Origin: Alphaproteobacteria bacterium | Lineage (GTDB): Bacteria; Pseudomonadota; Alphaproteobacteria; SHVV01 | Reading direction: 5' to 3' | Assembly (NCBI GenBank): GCA_009694095.1 | Contig: SHVV01000009.1 | Coordinates: forward strand, 1 to 34,331 | DNA length: 34,331 nucleotides | Part shown: positions 19,837 to 29,327 of the stretch, piece after piece | Numbering within the stretch: position 1 is the stretch's first letter | Layout of the letters: each line of letters opens with the position of its first letter | Made by a program: the position numbers and the translations under genes | Notes under the pieces: generated by a model | Told to the model about the DNA's origin: nothing | The model's database searches: none | The model's input: only the letters and a program-made list of their open reading frames with translations

Positions 19837-20564
19837 TTGATCAGCGCGACGAGTCCAGAAGCGGCAATCACCGCGAAAGCGACGCCACGGAACAGCCGGT
19901 CGCTCGAGCGATCAAAAAAACGAGTGCCGACCCAAGCGCCAACGAGAACGATCGGCGTCAACAGGACCGAACGCCACAGTGCCGACATCATAAGCGCGTC
20001 GTGAAAGGCGAGCACCGCAAGCAGATACACGATGATGACGGCGGCAAACACCAAGTTACTGCCGCGGATTCGAGTCACGGGGGCCGGCGAAGACAACATA
20101 TAGAGGCCGGTGATGGTTCCGCCCATGGCCGCGCTTCCGGCGGCAAATCCGGCGAGCAAACCGGTTATAAAAGACGCCAACTTGTTGAATGGTCCCGGGT
20201 AGCGCCAGCCGACGTACATTAAGACCGTAAAAACAACGACGGTGATTCCTATCCCGCGTTGAATGATCTTCGGATCGGCGGCGACCAAAACCGCAGCGCC
20301 AAGCGGAATGGTCAGCAGGAGGCCGGCCAAAATCGGCAGCGACATCGACCAGTTGGTCTCGCGGAGCGCTCGCGGCAGCAACTGGAATGTCGTCGGCACT
20401 TCGAGCAGCAGCACCATCACGACCGCCTCGATCGGCCCAAACAGCACAGTGAGCAACGGCATCATGAAGATGCCGCCGCCGAAACCGGCGAACCCTTTGA
20501 TGATACCGCCGGCGACCGCGATCGCCGCGGCCAGAGCGAGTTCGGGCACGAACACCGTGTCCAC
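19833..20564 (-). CDS. TSUP (TauE/SafE) family permease, paralog C
   Basis: VDTVFVPELALAAAIAVAGGIIKGFAGFGGGIFMMPLLTVLFGPIEAVVMVLLLEVPTTFQLLPRALRETNW...GFAAGSAAMGGTITGLYML. Start not certain (GTG near 20564); the track extension to 20810 overlaps paralog D and is unlikely. Confidence 0.88.
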   Translation of the reverse strand: MDTVFVPELALAAAIAVAGGIIKGFAGFGGGIFMMPLLTVLFGPIEAVVMVLLLEVPTTFQLLPRALRETNWSMSLPILAGLLLTIPLGAAVLVAADPKIIQRGIGITVVVFTVLMYVGWRYPGPFNKLASFITGLLAGFAAGSAAMGGTITGLYMLSSPAPVTRIRGSNLVFAAVIIVYLLAVLAFHDALMMSALWRSVLLTPIVLVGAWVGTRFFDRSSDRLFRGVAFAVIAASGLVALIK

Positions 20565-20635
20565 GGCTAACACCCGACTGTCATTGCCGGCCGCACCGTG
20601 AATTCGAACGAGGTCGAAATATGGGAAACATTTGG

Positions 20636-21367
20636 CTATCCGATGAGGGCTGCAGCGCCCGCGAGCACTAGAAGCGACAGTGCTACACGGTGGTACAACA
20701 CGTCGCTTGCGGCGCCGTAGAGCCGCCCGCCGGTCCAAGTCACGACCCAGTAAACCGGCGCTAGAATCGCGGCTCGCCACACCATCGCCGCGCTGATCGC
20801 GTCTTGCCACAGCAATACGAGCAGAAGGACCGTCACGGTGATGGCGAAAAACATGATGATTCCGGCCCTGGTGCGGTCGGCATTCTCGGTGCGCGAAAGT
20901 ACGTACAGCAGAACCGGCGGGCCGCCGAGTCCGGTTCCACCCATCATCAGTCCGGCGAGCGCGCCGACCCCGAAGGTAATGGCCGGCCGCTTCGGACCAC
21001 GGTAGCGCCAGCCGCTCAAGGTGATAAGCGCGAACGAAAGAACCAGTACCCCGATGACGCGACGCATGAGGTTAGGGTCCGCCGCGACCAAGGCCCAAAC
21101 GCCGATGGGTGTAAAAAGCCCGCACAGCAAGCTGAGCGGACCAATCAGAGTCCAGTCGGTCCGCGGTAGCGCTCGCGGCAGAAGTTGGTACGAGGCGAGC
21201 GCCTCGAGCAGCGTCGTGATCGCGATCGCCTCGATCGGGCTGTAGATGAGCGCTAGTGGCGGCGTCATTATCATGCCGCCGCCGAAGCCGGCAAAACCCT
21301 TGGTAAGACCGGCGACCACAGCCACCAACGCAGCGAGCACAAGGTCAGAGTTGAGAATATCCGGCAT
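20636..21367 (-). CDS. TSUP (TauE/SafE) family permease, paralog D
   Basis: MPDILNSDLVLAALVAVVAGLTKGFAGFGGGMIMTPPLALIYSPIEAIAITTLLEALASYQLLPRALPRTDW...GLMMGGTGLGGPPVLLYVLSRTENADRTRAGIIMF. The track extension to 21955 is antisense/overlap noise. Confidence 0.92.
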   Translation of the reverse strand: MPDILNSDLVLAALVAVVAGLTKGFAGFGGGMIMTPPLALIYSPIEAIAITTLLEALASYQLLPRALPRTDWTLIGPLSLLCGLFTPIGVWALVAADPNLMRRVIGVLVLSFALITLSGWRYRGPKRPAITFGVGALAGLMMGGTGLGGPPVLLYVLSRTENADRTRAGIIMFFAITVTVLLLVLLWQDAISAAMVWRAAILAPVYWVVTWTGGRLYGAASDVLYHRVALSLLVLAGAAALIG

Positions 21368-21375
21368 GAGCGCTG

Positions 21376-22113
21376 TTAGCGCATGATTGCGGTGGCGCCG
21401 GAGAGCATCATCAACGCGTAGGCGATGCGGCGGAACGTGCCCTCGCTTGCCAACGGGTAGAGCCTCGATCCGAGCCACAACGATCCCAGGAAAAGCGGCA
21501 AGACGAACGCGGTCCGCCACAGCCCCATCACCGTCACAGCGCCATTCCAGGCAAAGGCAATGACGATGAAACTCACCAGCACCAGAAAATAGCTGGTGAT
21601 ATTGGCGCGAAAGCTCTCGGCCGATTTCGATGTCGCGAGAAAATACGCGATGACCGGCGGGCCGCCCATGCCGGTGCCGCCAGCCAGGATACCCGCTAGT
21701 CCGCCGACCGCGAGGGATATCGGCATGTTGATGGGACCTCGATAGCGCCAGCCAGTCATCAGGAACGCCGTGAACGCGATGACCAACGCGCCGATGAAGC
21801 GGCGCATGAAGTCCTGATCGAGGTTGATGAGAAGCGCCGTACCGACAGGGATTAGCACGGCGCTGCCGATGACGAGATAACTCACCTTGCGCCACTCGGT
21901 CCGCGGCAAGGCCCACGGAAACATTTGCACCGATCCGAACGCGTCGAGCAGGCATGTGATAACGACGGCTTCAGGCGGCCCGAACAACACGCTGAAAAGC
22001 GGCAGCATGATGAAGCCGGAGCCCATCCCGGCGAACCCGCGCGTCAACCCGGCGAGAACCGCGATGCCAGTTGCGAGCGCGAGGTCAACGGCGAGAAGAC
22101 CGTCCGGAATCAT
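21376..22113 (-). CDS. TSUP (TauE/SafE) family permease, paralog E
   Basis: 245 aa; AGLTRGFAGMGSGFIMLPLFSVLFGPPEAVVITCLLDAFGSVQMFPWALPRTEW, GILAGGTGMGGPPVIAYFLATSKSAESFRANITS. Confidence 0.92.
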   Translation of the reverse strand: MIPDGLLAVDLALATGIAVLAGLTRGFAGMGSGFIMLPLFSVLFGPPEAVVITCLLDAFGSVQMFPWALPRTEWRKVSYLVIGSAVLIPVGTALLINLDQDFMRRFIGALVIAFTAFLMTGWRYRGPINMPISLAVGGLAGILAGGTGMGGPPVIAYFLATSKSAESFRANITSYFLVLVSFIVIAFAWNGAVTVMGLWRTAFVLPLFLGSLWLGSRLYPLASEGTFRRIAYALMMLSGATAIMR

Positions 22114-22243
22114 GGAAGCAAACGATCCGGTCGCGCGCGCTCGCAGCCGACATCAATGAATGCGTTCGACAATCGACGTTCCTTCCCGGTCTTCCGACGA
22201 TGTCCGTGCGGGAGCTTGAATCGCGGTTTCGGCGGTGCCTCCT

Positions 22244-24199
22244 CTATCCAATGTTGGCACGGTTTTTGACGAGGTCCTCGACCACAGCGGGATCGGCCAG
22301 TGTGGTGATATCGCCCAAGTCCTTGTGCTCGTTGGCGGCGATCTTGCGCAGAATCCGGCGCATGATCTTACCCGAGCGCGTCTTCGGCAGACCGGGCGCC
22401 CATTGGATAAGGTCGGGGGTTGCGATCGGCCCGATTTCTTTGCGCACCCACTGGACGAGCTCTTTTCTCAAGTCTTCGTCGGCCGTGACGCCGCGTTTGA
22501 GCGTGACGTAGGCGTAGATGCCCTGACCCTTGATGTCATGCGGATAGCCGACCACGGCAGCTTCGGCGACCTTGGAATGGCCGACGAGGGCGCTTTCGAT
22601 CTCGGCGGTGCCGAGTCGGTGCCCCGCCACGTTGATGACGTCATCAACTCGTCCGGTGATCCAGTAGTATCCGTCCGCGTCGCGCCGGCACCCATCGCCA
22701 GTGAAATAGCGGCCAGGGAACGTCTTGAAGTAGGTGTCGATAAAGCGCTGGTGATCGCCATACAAGGTACGCATTTGGCCTGGCCACGAATCGGCAATGC
22801 ACAAGTTCCCGGTCGTCGCGCCAGCGAGTTCCTTGCCCTCGCCATCGACGATCACCGGCTTGATGCCGAAAAACGGCCGCGTCGCTGAGCCTGGTTTTAG
22901 ATCGGTAGCGCCGGGAAGCGGCGTGATCAGAATGCCGCCGGTTTCGGTTTGCCACCACGTATCGACAATCGGGCAACGCCGATCGCCGATCACGCGGTGA
23001 TACCACTCCCACGCTTCGGGATTGATTGGCTCGCCGACCGAGCCGAGCAGACGAAGTGACGCGCGTGACGCCTTGATGACCCAGGCATCGCCTTCGCGCA
23101 TTAGCGCGCGTATCGCCGTCGGCGCCGTGTAGAAGATGTTGACCTTGTGCTTGTCGACGACCTGCCAAAAACGGCCCGGATCGGGATAATTCGGCACGCC
23201 CTCGAACATGACGGTGGTGGCGCCGTTCGAGAGCGGCCCGTAAATAATGTAGCTGTGGCCGGTCACCCAACCGATATCGGCGGTGCACCAGTAGATGTCG
23301 CCGTCGTGGTAGTCGAAGACATATCGGTGGGTTATCGAGGCGTAGACCGCGTAGCCGCCGGTCGTGTGCAGCACGCCTTTGGGCTTTCCGGTCGAACCCG
23401 AGGTGTAAAGGATGAACAGCGGATCCTCGGCATTCATAGGCTCGGGCGCACAGTCGGTCGAGGCTTTGGCAGCGAGGTCGTGATACCAGTGGTCGCGTCC
23501 GGCGACCCAGTTCACTTTTCCCCCGGTGCGTTTGACGACGATCACGGTGTCGACCTTCGGGCACTTCTTGAGTGCTTCATCGGTGTTGGCCTTGAGCGGA
23601 ATCGGACGACTGCCGCGCAGACCTTCGTCGGAGGTCACGATGATCCGACAGTCGGCGTCGAGGACTCGACCGGCGATCGATTCAGGAGAAAATCCGCCGA
23701 AGATGATTGAATGGACAGCCCCGATTCGGGCGCACGCCAGCATCGCGTAGGCGAGTTCGGGGATCATCGGCAGATAAATCGTAACCCGTTCGCCCTTCTT
23801 GACTCCACGAGCCTTGAGGACATTCGCGAACCGGCTAACCTCGGCGTGAAGCTCGCGATAGGTGATGTGCTTCGAGACGTTGGGGTCGTCGCCCTCCCAG
23901 ATGATCGCGGTCTGATCCGCCCGCTTGGCGAGGTGGCGATCGACGCAGTTCGCGGAAATATTGAGGACGCCGTCGTAGTACCAGCGAATCCCGACATCGC
24001 CCGAAAAGGTCACGTCCTTGATTTTGGTCGGCGGCTTGATCCAGTCGATGTGCTTCGCCTGTTCGGCCCAAAACGCGTCCGGGTCCTCGACCGACCGTTT
24101 GTAGAGCGCGAGGTACTGTTCGTGCGTGCACCATGTCCGCTTTTTCCACTGATCGGGGACGCGATGAATTACGTCAGCGCACATCGGCTGGCTCCTCAC
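22244..24199 (-). CDS. acs: Acetyl-CoA synthetase (AMP-forming acetate-CoA ligase)
   Basis: 651 aa; [127 protein letters not shown]. Confidence 0.97.
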   Translation of the reverse strand: MRSQPMCADVIHRVPDQWKKRTWCTHEQYLALYKRSVEDPDAFWAEQAKHIDWIKPPTKIKDVTFSGDVGIRWYYDGVLNISANCVDRHLAKRADQTAIIWEGDDPNVSKHITYRELHAEVSRFANVLKARGVKKGERVTIYLPMIPELAYAMLACARIGAVHSIIFGGFSPESIAGRVLDADCRIIVTSDEGLRGSRPIPLKANTDEALKKCPKVDTVIVVKRTGGKVNWVAGRDHWYHDLAAKASTDCAPEPMNAEDPLFILYTSGSTGKPKGVLHTTGGYAVYASITHRYVFDYHDGDIYWCTADIGWVTGHSYIIYGPLSNGATTVMFEGVPNYPDPGRFWQVVDKHKVNIFYTAPTAIRALMREGDAWVIKASRASLRLLGSVGEPINPEAWEWYHRVIGDRRCPIVDTWWQTETGGILITPLPGATDLKPGSATRPFFGIKPVIVDGEGKELAGATTGNLCIADSWPGQMRTLYGDHQRFIDTYFKTFPGRYFTGDGCRRDADGYYWITGRVDDVINVAGHRLGTAEIESALVGHSKVAEAAVVGYPHDIKGQGIYAYVTLKRGVTADEDLRKELVQWVRKEIGPIATPDLIQWAPGLPKTRSGKIMRRILRKIAANEHKDLGDITTLADPAVVEDLVKNRANIG

Positions 24200-24281
24200 G
24201 GCGCCGCTCGATGCGGCGCGTTAGCTTGGTTTCGCTGCTCGGAGTATGGCGAAGAATAGCCGGAAGCCACAAGGGCGCGAA

Positions 24282-25490
24282 TCACCGACCTTCGACTCGC
24301 TTCGGTGAACCGACGAGAAAAATCTGCGACGCGAGCCCGACGAGGCCCGCGAAGGCGATCGCCCCGGCCATCGGCAGTGCGCGGCCATCGAATACCGTGC
24401 CGACCAGGGCACCCAGGATCGCGCCCAACGCATAGTGCATCGTCCCCATCAGGGCCGATGCCGTACCAGCCATATGAGGGAAATCTGCGAGTGCACCGGC
24501 CGTGCCGTTCGAAGCAGTCACTGCAATCGTCATCAGGTAGCAGAAAAGCGGAATGACGATCGCCAGTAGGCCGCCCAAGCCAACGAGGGCGAATACCGCC
24601 ATCACGCTTGCGGCAAAAGCCGCCCAAGCGGTCGAGAGAACCAACATGCGATCGACGCCGAACCGCGTCACGAACCGGCTGTTCAGGCTGGCACATACCA
24701 TCATTCCGGCGACGTTGGTGGAGAAGATCAGAAAGAAGTATTGCGGCGGGATGCCGAAGGTGTCGATGAATACGAACGGCGACCACGAAATGTAAACAAA
24801 CATACCGGCGAGGATGAATCCGCTCGAGAAGGCATAGCCGAGGTAACGCCGGTGAATCAGGAGCTCACCGTATGACTTCACCATGGCCGCGGCATTGTGG
24901 CGGGTGCGTCGCTCACCCGACAGCGTTTCCGGCAGTAAAAAAATGACCATGGCGATGCAGATGACGCCGAATCCCATCAGAATCCAAAACACGCCGCGCC
25001 AACCCATGAAGGTGAGGACTTGGCCGCCGAGCGCTGGCGCCAACAATGGCGCCGCCGCCATGATCAGGAACAGGATCGAGAGCATTCGCGCTGCCTCATT
25101 TTTCTCGAATAGGTCGCGAACGACGGCGCGCGCCAGCACCGGGCCGACCGCGCCGCCAAATCCTTGGATGAAACGCATCGCGATCATCGTCTCGACGTTG
25201 GTTGCGAGCGCGCATCCCAAACTAGCGATCACATAGAGGGCGATCCCGACGATGAGCGGCAAGCGCCGGCCAAAGCGGTCCGAGATCGGGCCGTAGAACA
25301 ATTGCGCCAAGGCAAAGCCGACGAGAAGTGCCGACAAAGTCAGCTGCACGCTCGCTTCATCGGTCGCAAATTCGCGCGTGATGGTCGGCAGACTAGGCAG
25401 ATACATGTCGATCGACATCGGCCCGAACGCCGAAAGAGCGCCGAGCGTGAGGACCAGCCCGCGATTCTTAGCCTGGTTCGTGATCGTCAT
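24282..25490 (-). CDS. MFS transporter, Bcr/CflA-type multidrug efflux
   Basis: 402 aa; LGALSAFGPMSIDMYLPSLPTITREFATDEASVQLTLSALLVGFALAQLFYGPISDRFGRRLPLIVG is the characteristic Bcr/CflA N-terminus. Confidence 0.93.
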   Translation of the reverse strand: MTITNQAKNRGLVLTLGALSAFGPMSIDMYLPSLPTITREFATDEASVQLTLSALLVGFALAQLFYGPISDRFGRRLPLIVGIALYVIASLGCALATNVETMIAMRFIQGFGGAVGPVLARAVVRDLFEKNEAARMLSILFLIMAAAPLLAPALGGQVLTFMGWRGVFWILMGFGVICIAMVIFLLPETLSGERRTRHNAAAMVKSYGELLIHRRYLGYAFSSGFILAGMFVYISWSPFVFIDTFGIPPQYFFLIFSTNVAGMMVCASLNSRFVTRFGVDRMLVLSTAWAAFAASVMAVFALVGLGGLLAIVIPLFCYLMTIAVTASNGTAGALADFPHMAGTASALMGTMHYALGAILGALVGTVFDGRALPMAGAIAFAGLVGLASQIFLVGSPKRVEGR

Positions 25491-25909
25491 CGCGCCCGAT
25501 TGGGTGGTGAGTGATCGCGCGGATCGGCGGGTGGACGCGCAGGCGCGTCGGGCCAGCGACCCATGACGACGTCTTCACCGCGAACTTCGACATTGAACCC
25601 AAGCAGGCGCCGGCCGCCGCAAGGGCCGGCGACGCAGACGCCGTCGTTCAAGCGGAATACGGCGCCGTGCTGCATGCAATACAGGTACTCGCCGTCATCG
25701 GTCAGGAACTCTCCCATGTAACCATCGAGCGGCAGAAACTGATGCGGGCAGACATTGACGTAAGCGATCAACTCGGCGCCCTTGCGGGCGACGACCACCG
25801 GGAAGATGGCGCGCGCCGCACCGTAAAGGTGCGACCAGGTGCCGCCATCGGGTATGTCGGCGAGCGCGCAGAGCTTCTCGCCGGCTCGCGGCGCGACTGG
25901 CGGAAACAC
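25487..25909 (-). CDS. Rieske [2Fe-2S] domain protein (1)
   Basis: 140 aa; CPHQFLPLDGYMGEFLTDDGEYLYCMQHGAVFRLNDGVCVAGPCGG. Overlaps the MFS start by 4 nt. Confidence 0.9.
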   Translation of the reverse strand: MFPPVAPRAGEKLCALADIPDGGTWSHLYGAARAIFPVVVARKGAELIAYVNVCPHQFLPLDGYMGEFLTDDGEYLYCMQHGAVFRLNDGVCVAGPCGGRRLLGFNVEVRGEDVVMGRWPDAPARPPADPRDHSPPNRAR

Positions 25910-25921
25910 GACTAGCCGCCG

Positions 25922-26320
25922 CTATTTATCGGTGACGACAACAGTGCCGTCGACGACCTTGACCGGCACTGCGGACAAATAATGCCCGTGGCAGGGTCCG
26001 GCGACGCAGCGACCATCGTCGATGCGAAAGATCGCGCCGTGCATAGCACAGATGATGAATTGGTCGTCTTCGGTCAGGAATTCACCCGGCTTCCAGTCGA
26101 GCGGGCCGTGAACGTGGGGGCAGTCGTTGGCGTAAGAAAACAACTCCGCGCCGCGCCGCAATATAAACATGCGGTACTGCTCGAAACCCTTGCCGAAGTG
26201 GAATGTTTTAGTCCCGCCGTCGGCGATATCGTCGATGCGACACAATATGTGGCCGGGCTGCGGTCGGTTGACTTCGCGCGCCTGCAGAGGATTGAGCGCC
26301 ACCGGTTCCTCGTCGCTCAT
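25922..26320 (-). CDS. Rieske [2Fe-2S] domain protein (2)
   Basis: 132 aa; CPHVHGPLDWKPGEFLTEDDQFIICAMHGAIFRIDDGRCVAGPCHGHYL. Confidence 0.9.
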   Translation of the reverse strand: MSDEEPVALNPLQAREVNRPQPGHILCRIDDIADGGTKTFHFGKGFEQYRMFILRRGAELFSYANDCPHVHGPLDWKPGEFLTEDDQFIICAMHGAIFRIDDGRCVAGPCHGHYLSAVPVKVVDGTVVVTDK

Positions 26321-26321
26321 A

Positions 26322-26738
26322 TCAGTCTCCGCCCATTTTGCAGATCAGCTCCCACGCCGCGTCATCGATCGGCATCACCGATAGTCGCGACTGCCGCACG
26401 AGCGCCAGGTGATTCAGTTTCGCCTCGGCCTTGATCGAGGCGAGCGACACCGGCTTTTTCATCAGCTTGAGCGTCTTGACGTCGACCATGCCGAAGCGGC
26501 CGCTCGCATCGCTCGGGTCCGGATAATAGGCTCGTGCAACACTGACGATGCCGACGATTTTTCGGTCTTCACCCGAGTGGTAGAAAAAACACCGATCGCC
26601 GATCGCCATCTTCTTCATGTTGGCGGCCGCCTGGAAATTGCGCACGCCATTCCAAGGTTCGACGCCCTTTTTGACTTGATCGTCCCAAGAGTAGGTCGAC
26701 GGCTCGGTTTTCATCAGCCAGTACACGATCGAACCCAC
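26322..26738 (-). CDS. EVE domain-containing protein
   Basis: 138 aa; YWLMKTEPSTYSWDDQVKKGVEPWNGVRNFQAAANMKKMAIGDRCFFYHSGEDRKIVGIVSVARAYYPDP, the canonical EVE fold signature. Confidence 0.95.
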   Translation of the reverse strand: MGSIVYWLMKTEPSTYSWDDQVKKGVEPWNGVRNFQAAANMKKMAIGDRCFFYHSGEDRKIVGIVSVARAYYPDPSDASGRFGMVDVKTLKLMKKPVSLASIKAEAKLNHLALVRQSRLSVMPIDDAAWELICKMGGD

Positions 26739-26792
26739 TCCGGTGTTTCGCCGGGCGCACTGTAAACTACGGCCTCGGCCGATTCCAAGCGT

Positions 26793-27833
26793 TCAGCACA
26801 AGCGCTCGACGAGCCGATCGGTCCCTTCGTGCTTCAGCGGCCGCGCGAGCAGGGCGGCGATTGCCTCATCGATCGAGGCATCGCGGTCGACCACCGCATG
26901 AACAGCCTCGACGATCGGCATATCGACGCCGAGCACGGCGGCTCGTTGGATGACGGCGCGCGCGGTGGCGACACCCTCGGCCACTGATTTTTTGCCGCGC
27001 GTGAAATCCGCTGCGCTCTGGCCACGCCCGAGGGCGACGCCGAGCGAATAGTTGCGCGACATTGGGCCAGTGCAGGTCAGCACGAGATCTCCCAAACCGG
27101 AGAGCCCCATGAGCGTTGCTTCTTCGGCGCCGAGAGCGCGGCCAAAACGCAGCATCTCAGCCAATCCACGCGTGATGAGCGCCGCGCGCGCATTGTCGCC
27201 GAGCTCGCGCCCGGCGACGATGCCGCAGGCGATCGCCAGCACGTTCTTGACGGCACCGCCGACTTGGGTACCGATGAGGTCGCGGCCGAGGTAGGGTCGG
27301 AAAGTTCGCGTGCTCAATAGCTCGATCAGCACCGCGCCGGCCGCCTCGTCGGCACAGGCGAGCGTCGCTGCGGTCGGTTTTCCGGCCGCGACTTCGGTGG
27401 CAAATGTGGGCCCGGACAAGACCGCCGGAACGGCGTCCGGCAAACACGCGGCGACGATCTCCGACATTAGCGCACCGGTAGACGCCTCGACCCCTTTGGC
27501 GCAAATCGCGATCCGCGTTCCGGGCGCCAAGCGACCGGCGAGAGCGCCGACAGTGGCGCGCAAATACTGGGCCGGTGTCGTGAGAAAAATAGTGGTATTC
27601 GTCGCGACGTCGGCGATCCGGTCGGTTGCCGCAAGGGACGGCGCCAACGCCACGCCGGGGAGAAAATCCGGATTCTGGTGGGTCCGGTTGATGGCGTCGA
27701 CGACGTCGGCTTCGCGCGCCCACAGAAAAACGTCGTGGCCGTTCATGGCGACCAATTGGGCGATCGCGGTACCCCAGGCGCCGCCACCGATCACGCCGAC
27801 CGCGGTCACGCGAGCGCCCCCGTCGGACGACAC
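26793..27833 (-). CDS. gpsA: NAD(P)-dependent glycerol-3-phosphate dehydrogenase
   Basis: 346 aa; GVIGGGAWGTAIAQLVAMNGHDVFLWARE, ICAKGVEASTGALMSEI, VLSGPTFATEVAAGKPTA, GTQVGGAVKNVLAIACGIV, GLSGLGDLVLTCTGPMSRNYSLG. Confidence 0.96.
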   Translation of the reverse strand: MSSDGGARVTAVGVIGGGAWGTAIAQLVAMNGHDVFLWAREADVVDAINRTHQNPDFLPGVALAPSLAATDRIADVATNTTIFLTTPAQYLRATVGALAGRLAPGTRIAICAKGVEASTGALMSEIVAACLPDAVPAVLSGPTFATEVAAGKPTAATLACADEAAGAVLIELLSTRTFRPYLGRDLIGTQVGGAVKNVLAIACGIVAGRELGDNARAALITRGLAEMLRFGRALGAEEATLMGLSGLGDLVLTCTGPMSRNYSLGVALGRGQSAADFTRGKKSVAEGVATARAVIQRAAVLGVDMPIVEAVHAVVDRDASIDEAIAALLARPLKHEGTDRLVERLC

Positions 27834-27858
27834 TTCGCGAAGCGCCTGCGAAGACTCG

Positions 27859-28173
27859 TCATTTGGTCCGGTCGGCCAAGGAGTAATCGCGGACCACTTC
27901 AGTGACCCGGATGCGGAAGTCGGCGAAAATCTCGGACTTGCCGCGCGACTGCGCGGCCCGGTGCGCGGTCTGATCGCGCCATGCCTTGACGGCGGCTTCG
28001 TCCCGCCAGGTCGAAATCGATAGGTATTTGTTTGGGGTCGCGAGGCTTTGAAAGCGTTCGACGCTGATAAAACCCGGAATGTGATCGAGCTCGCTTTTCA
28101 ACGCGCCCGCCAGCGCGAAGTAATCGTCCGACTTTCCAGGTTTCATCTCGACTTCAAATATAACGACCATCAT
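27859..28173 (-). CDS. Antibiotic biosynthesis monooxygenase (ABM)-like protein
   Basis: 104 aa; VIFEVEMKPGKSDDYFALAGALKSELDHIPGFISVERFQSLATPNKYLSISTWRDEAAVKAWRDQTAHRAAQSRGKSEIFADFRIRV. Confidence 0.9.
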   Translation of the reverse strand: MMVVIFEVEMKPGKSDDYFALAGALKSELDHIPGFISVERFQSLATPNKYLSISTWRDEAAVKAWRDQTAHRAAQSRGKSEIFADFRIRVTEVVRDYSLADRTK

Positions 28174-28199
28174 GACCCACCCCGCGACGACCGATGCTA

Positions 28200-29240
28200 T
28201 CAGGCTTTAGCGCCGGGAGCCGCCGCCGGATCGAGCGGCCAGCGCGCGCGCGCCGGCGCCGCCAAGGTATCGAGCCGATTGTCCTTGATCCGTTCGATGC
28301 CAGCCCATGCAACCATCGTCGCATTGTCGGTGCAAAGCCTGGGTGGCGGGATCGCGAGCCGGACGCCGGCTTCCGCAGCGAGCCGTTCGATCCGCGTCCG
28401 CAGGTATTGATTGGCGGCGACGCCGCCAGCAACCACCAACGTCGGCGTCGCGGGTCCCCAATCGCGGTAAAGAGCGAGCGCCTGGCGGGTTCGATCGCAA
28501 AGAACATCGCCGACCGCCTTTTGGAACGAGGCGGCAAGGTCGCGGATCTCATCAGGCACCAATCGCCCCTTGGCACGGACCAGATGCATCACCGCCGTCT
28601 TAAGGCCGGCGAACGAAAAATCACAGCCGGCGCGCCCGATCAACGGGCGCGGCAACGAGAATCGTCTCGCATCGCCGCCAACGGCTGCTGCTTCCAGCGC
28701 CGGTCCCCCCGGGTAACCCAGGCCCAACATTTTTGCCACCTTGTCGAACGCCTCACCGACGGCGTCGTCGATCGTCGTTCCGAGGCGACGGTAACGTCCG
28801 ACCCCTTCGACCACCAGGAGTTGGCAATGACCACCCGAAATGAGGAGCACAAGATAGGGGAACGCAACCTCGCCGAGTAAGCGCGGCGAAAGTGCATGCG
28901 CTTCGAGATGGTTGACGGCGGCGAACCGGCAGGCGTGAACCGCGGCAATCGCCTTGGCGGTCATCAGCCCGACAATCACGCCGCCGATCAAGCCCGGCCC
29001 GGCGGTTGCGGCGACCCCGCCGAGATCGGCGAAGCCGATGCTCGCTTCTTGCATAACGCGCTCGATGAGGTGGTCGAGGTGATCGATATGGCTGCGCGCG
29101 GCAAGCTCGGGGACGACACCGCCGAAGGGGCGGTGATCGTCGATCTGCGACAACACGGCCTCGGCGAGAACGCGGCGGTCGTCGGTGACGAGCGCCGCGG
29201 CGGTTTCATCGCAACTCGTTTCAATTCCCAAGACGATCAT
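28200..29240 (-). CDS. tsaD: tRNA N6-adenosine threonylcarbamoyltransferase
   Basis: Start at MIVLGIETSCDETAAALV (29240); VVPELAARSHIDHL, NHLEAHALSPRL, LVLLISGGHCQLL, GLGYPGGPALE, CDFSFAGLKTAV, VAGGVAANQYLR. The track's longer N-terminus crosses the tsaD-hemC intergenic region and hemC antisense. Confidence 0.96.
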   Translation of the reverse strand: MIVLGIETSCDETAAALVTDDRRVLAEAVLSQIDDHRPFGGVVPELAARSHIDHLDHLIERVMQEASIGFADLGGVAATAGPGLIGGVIVGLMTAKAIAAVHACRFAAVNHLEAHALSPRLLGEVAFPYLVLLISGGHCQLLVVEGVGRYRRLGTTIDDAVGEAFDKVAKMLGLGYPGGPALEAAAVGGDARRFSLPRPLIGRAGCDFSFAGLKTAVMHLVRAKGRLVPDEIRDLAASFQKAVGDVLCDRTRQALALYRDWGPATPTLVVAGGVAANQYLRTRIERLAAEAGVRLAIPPPRLCTDNATMVAWAGIERIKDNRLDTLAAPARARWPLDPAAAPGAKA

Positions 29241-29327
29241 TCGGGTGGCATGCTTTCGGTCGACGGCGGACGCCCGAGGCTCTAGCATCGGCCCCGGCGT
29301 CTGACAACAAACCCGCGCGGGTTCGCA

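Noticed and set aside
22644-23564. 306-aa minus-strand ORF inside acs
   Set aside because: Alternate frame of acs, Arg/His-rich, no recognisable domain.
26322-26738. EVE-domain protein as a marker of a restriction/defence island
   Set aside because: Neighbours are housekeeping or transport genes (gpsA, tsaD, Rieske, MFS); no nuclease, methyltransferase or McrBC-like partner is present.
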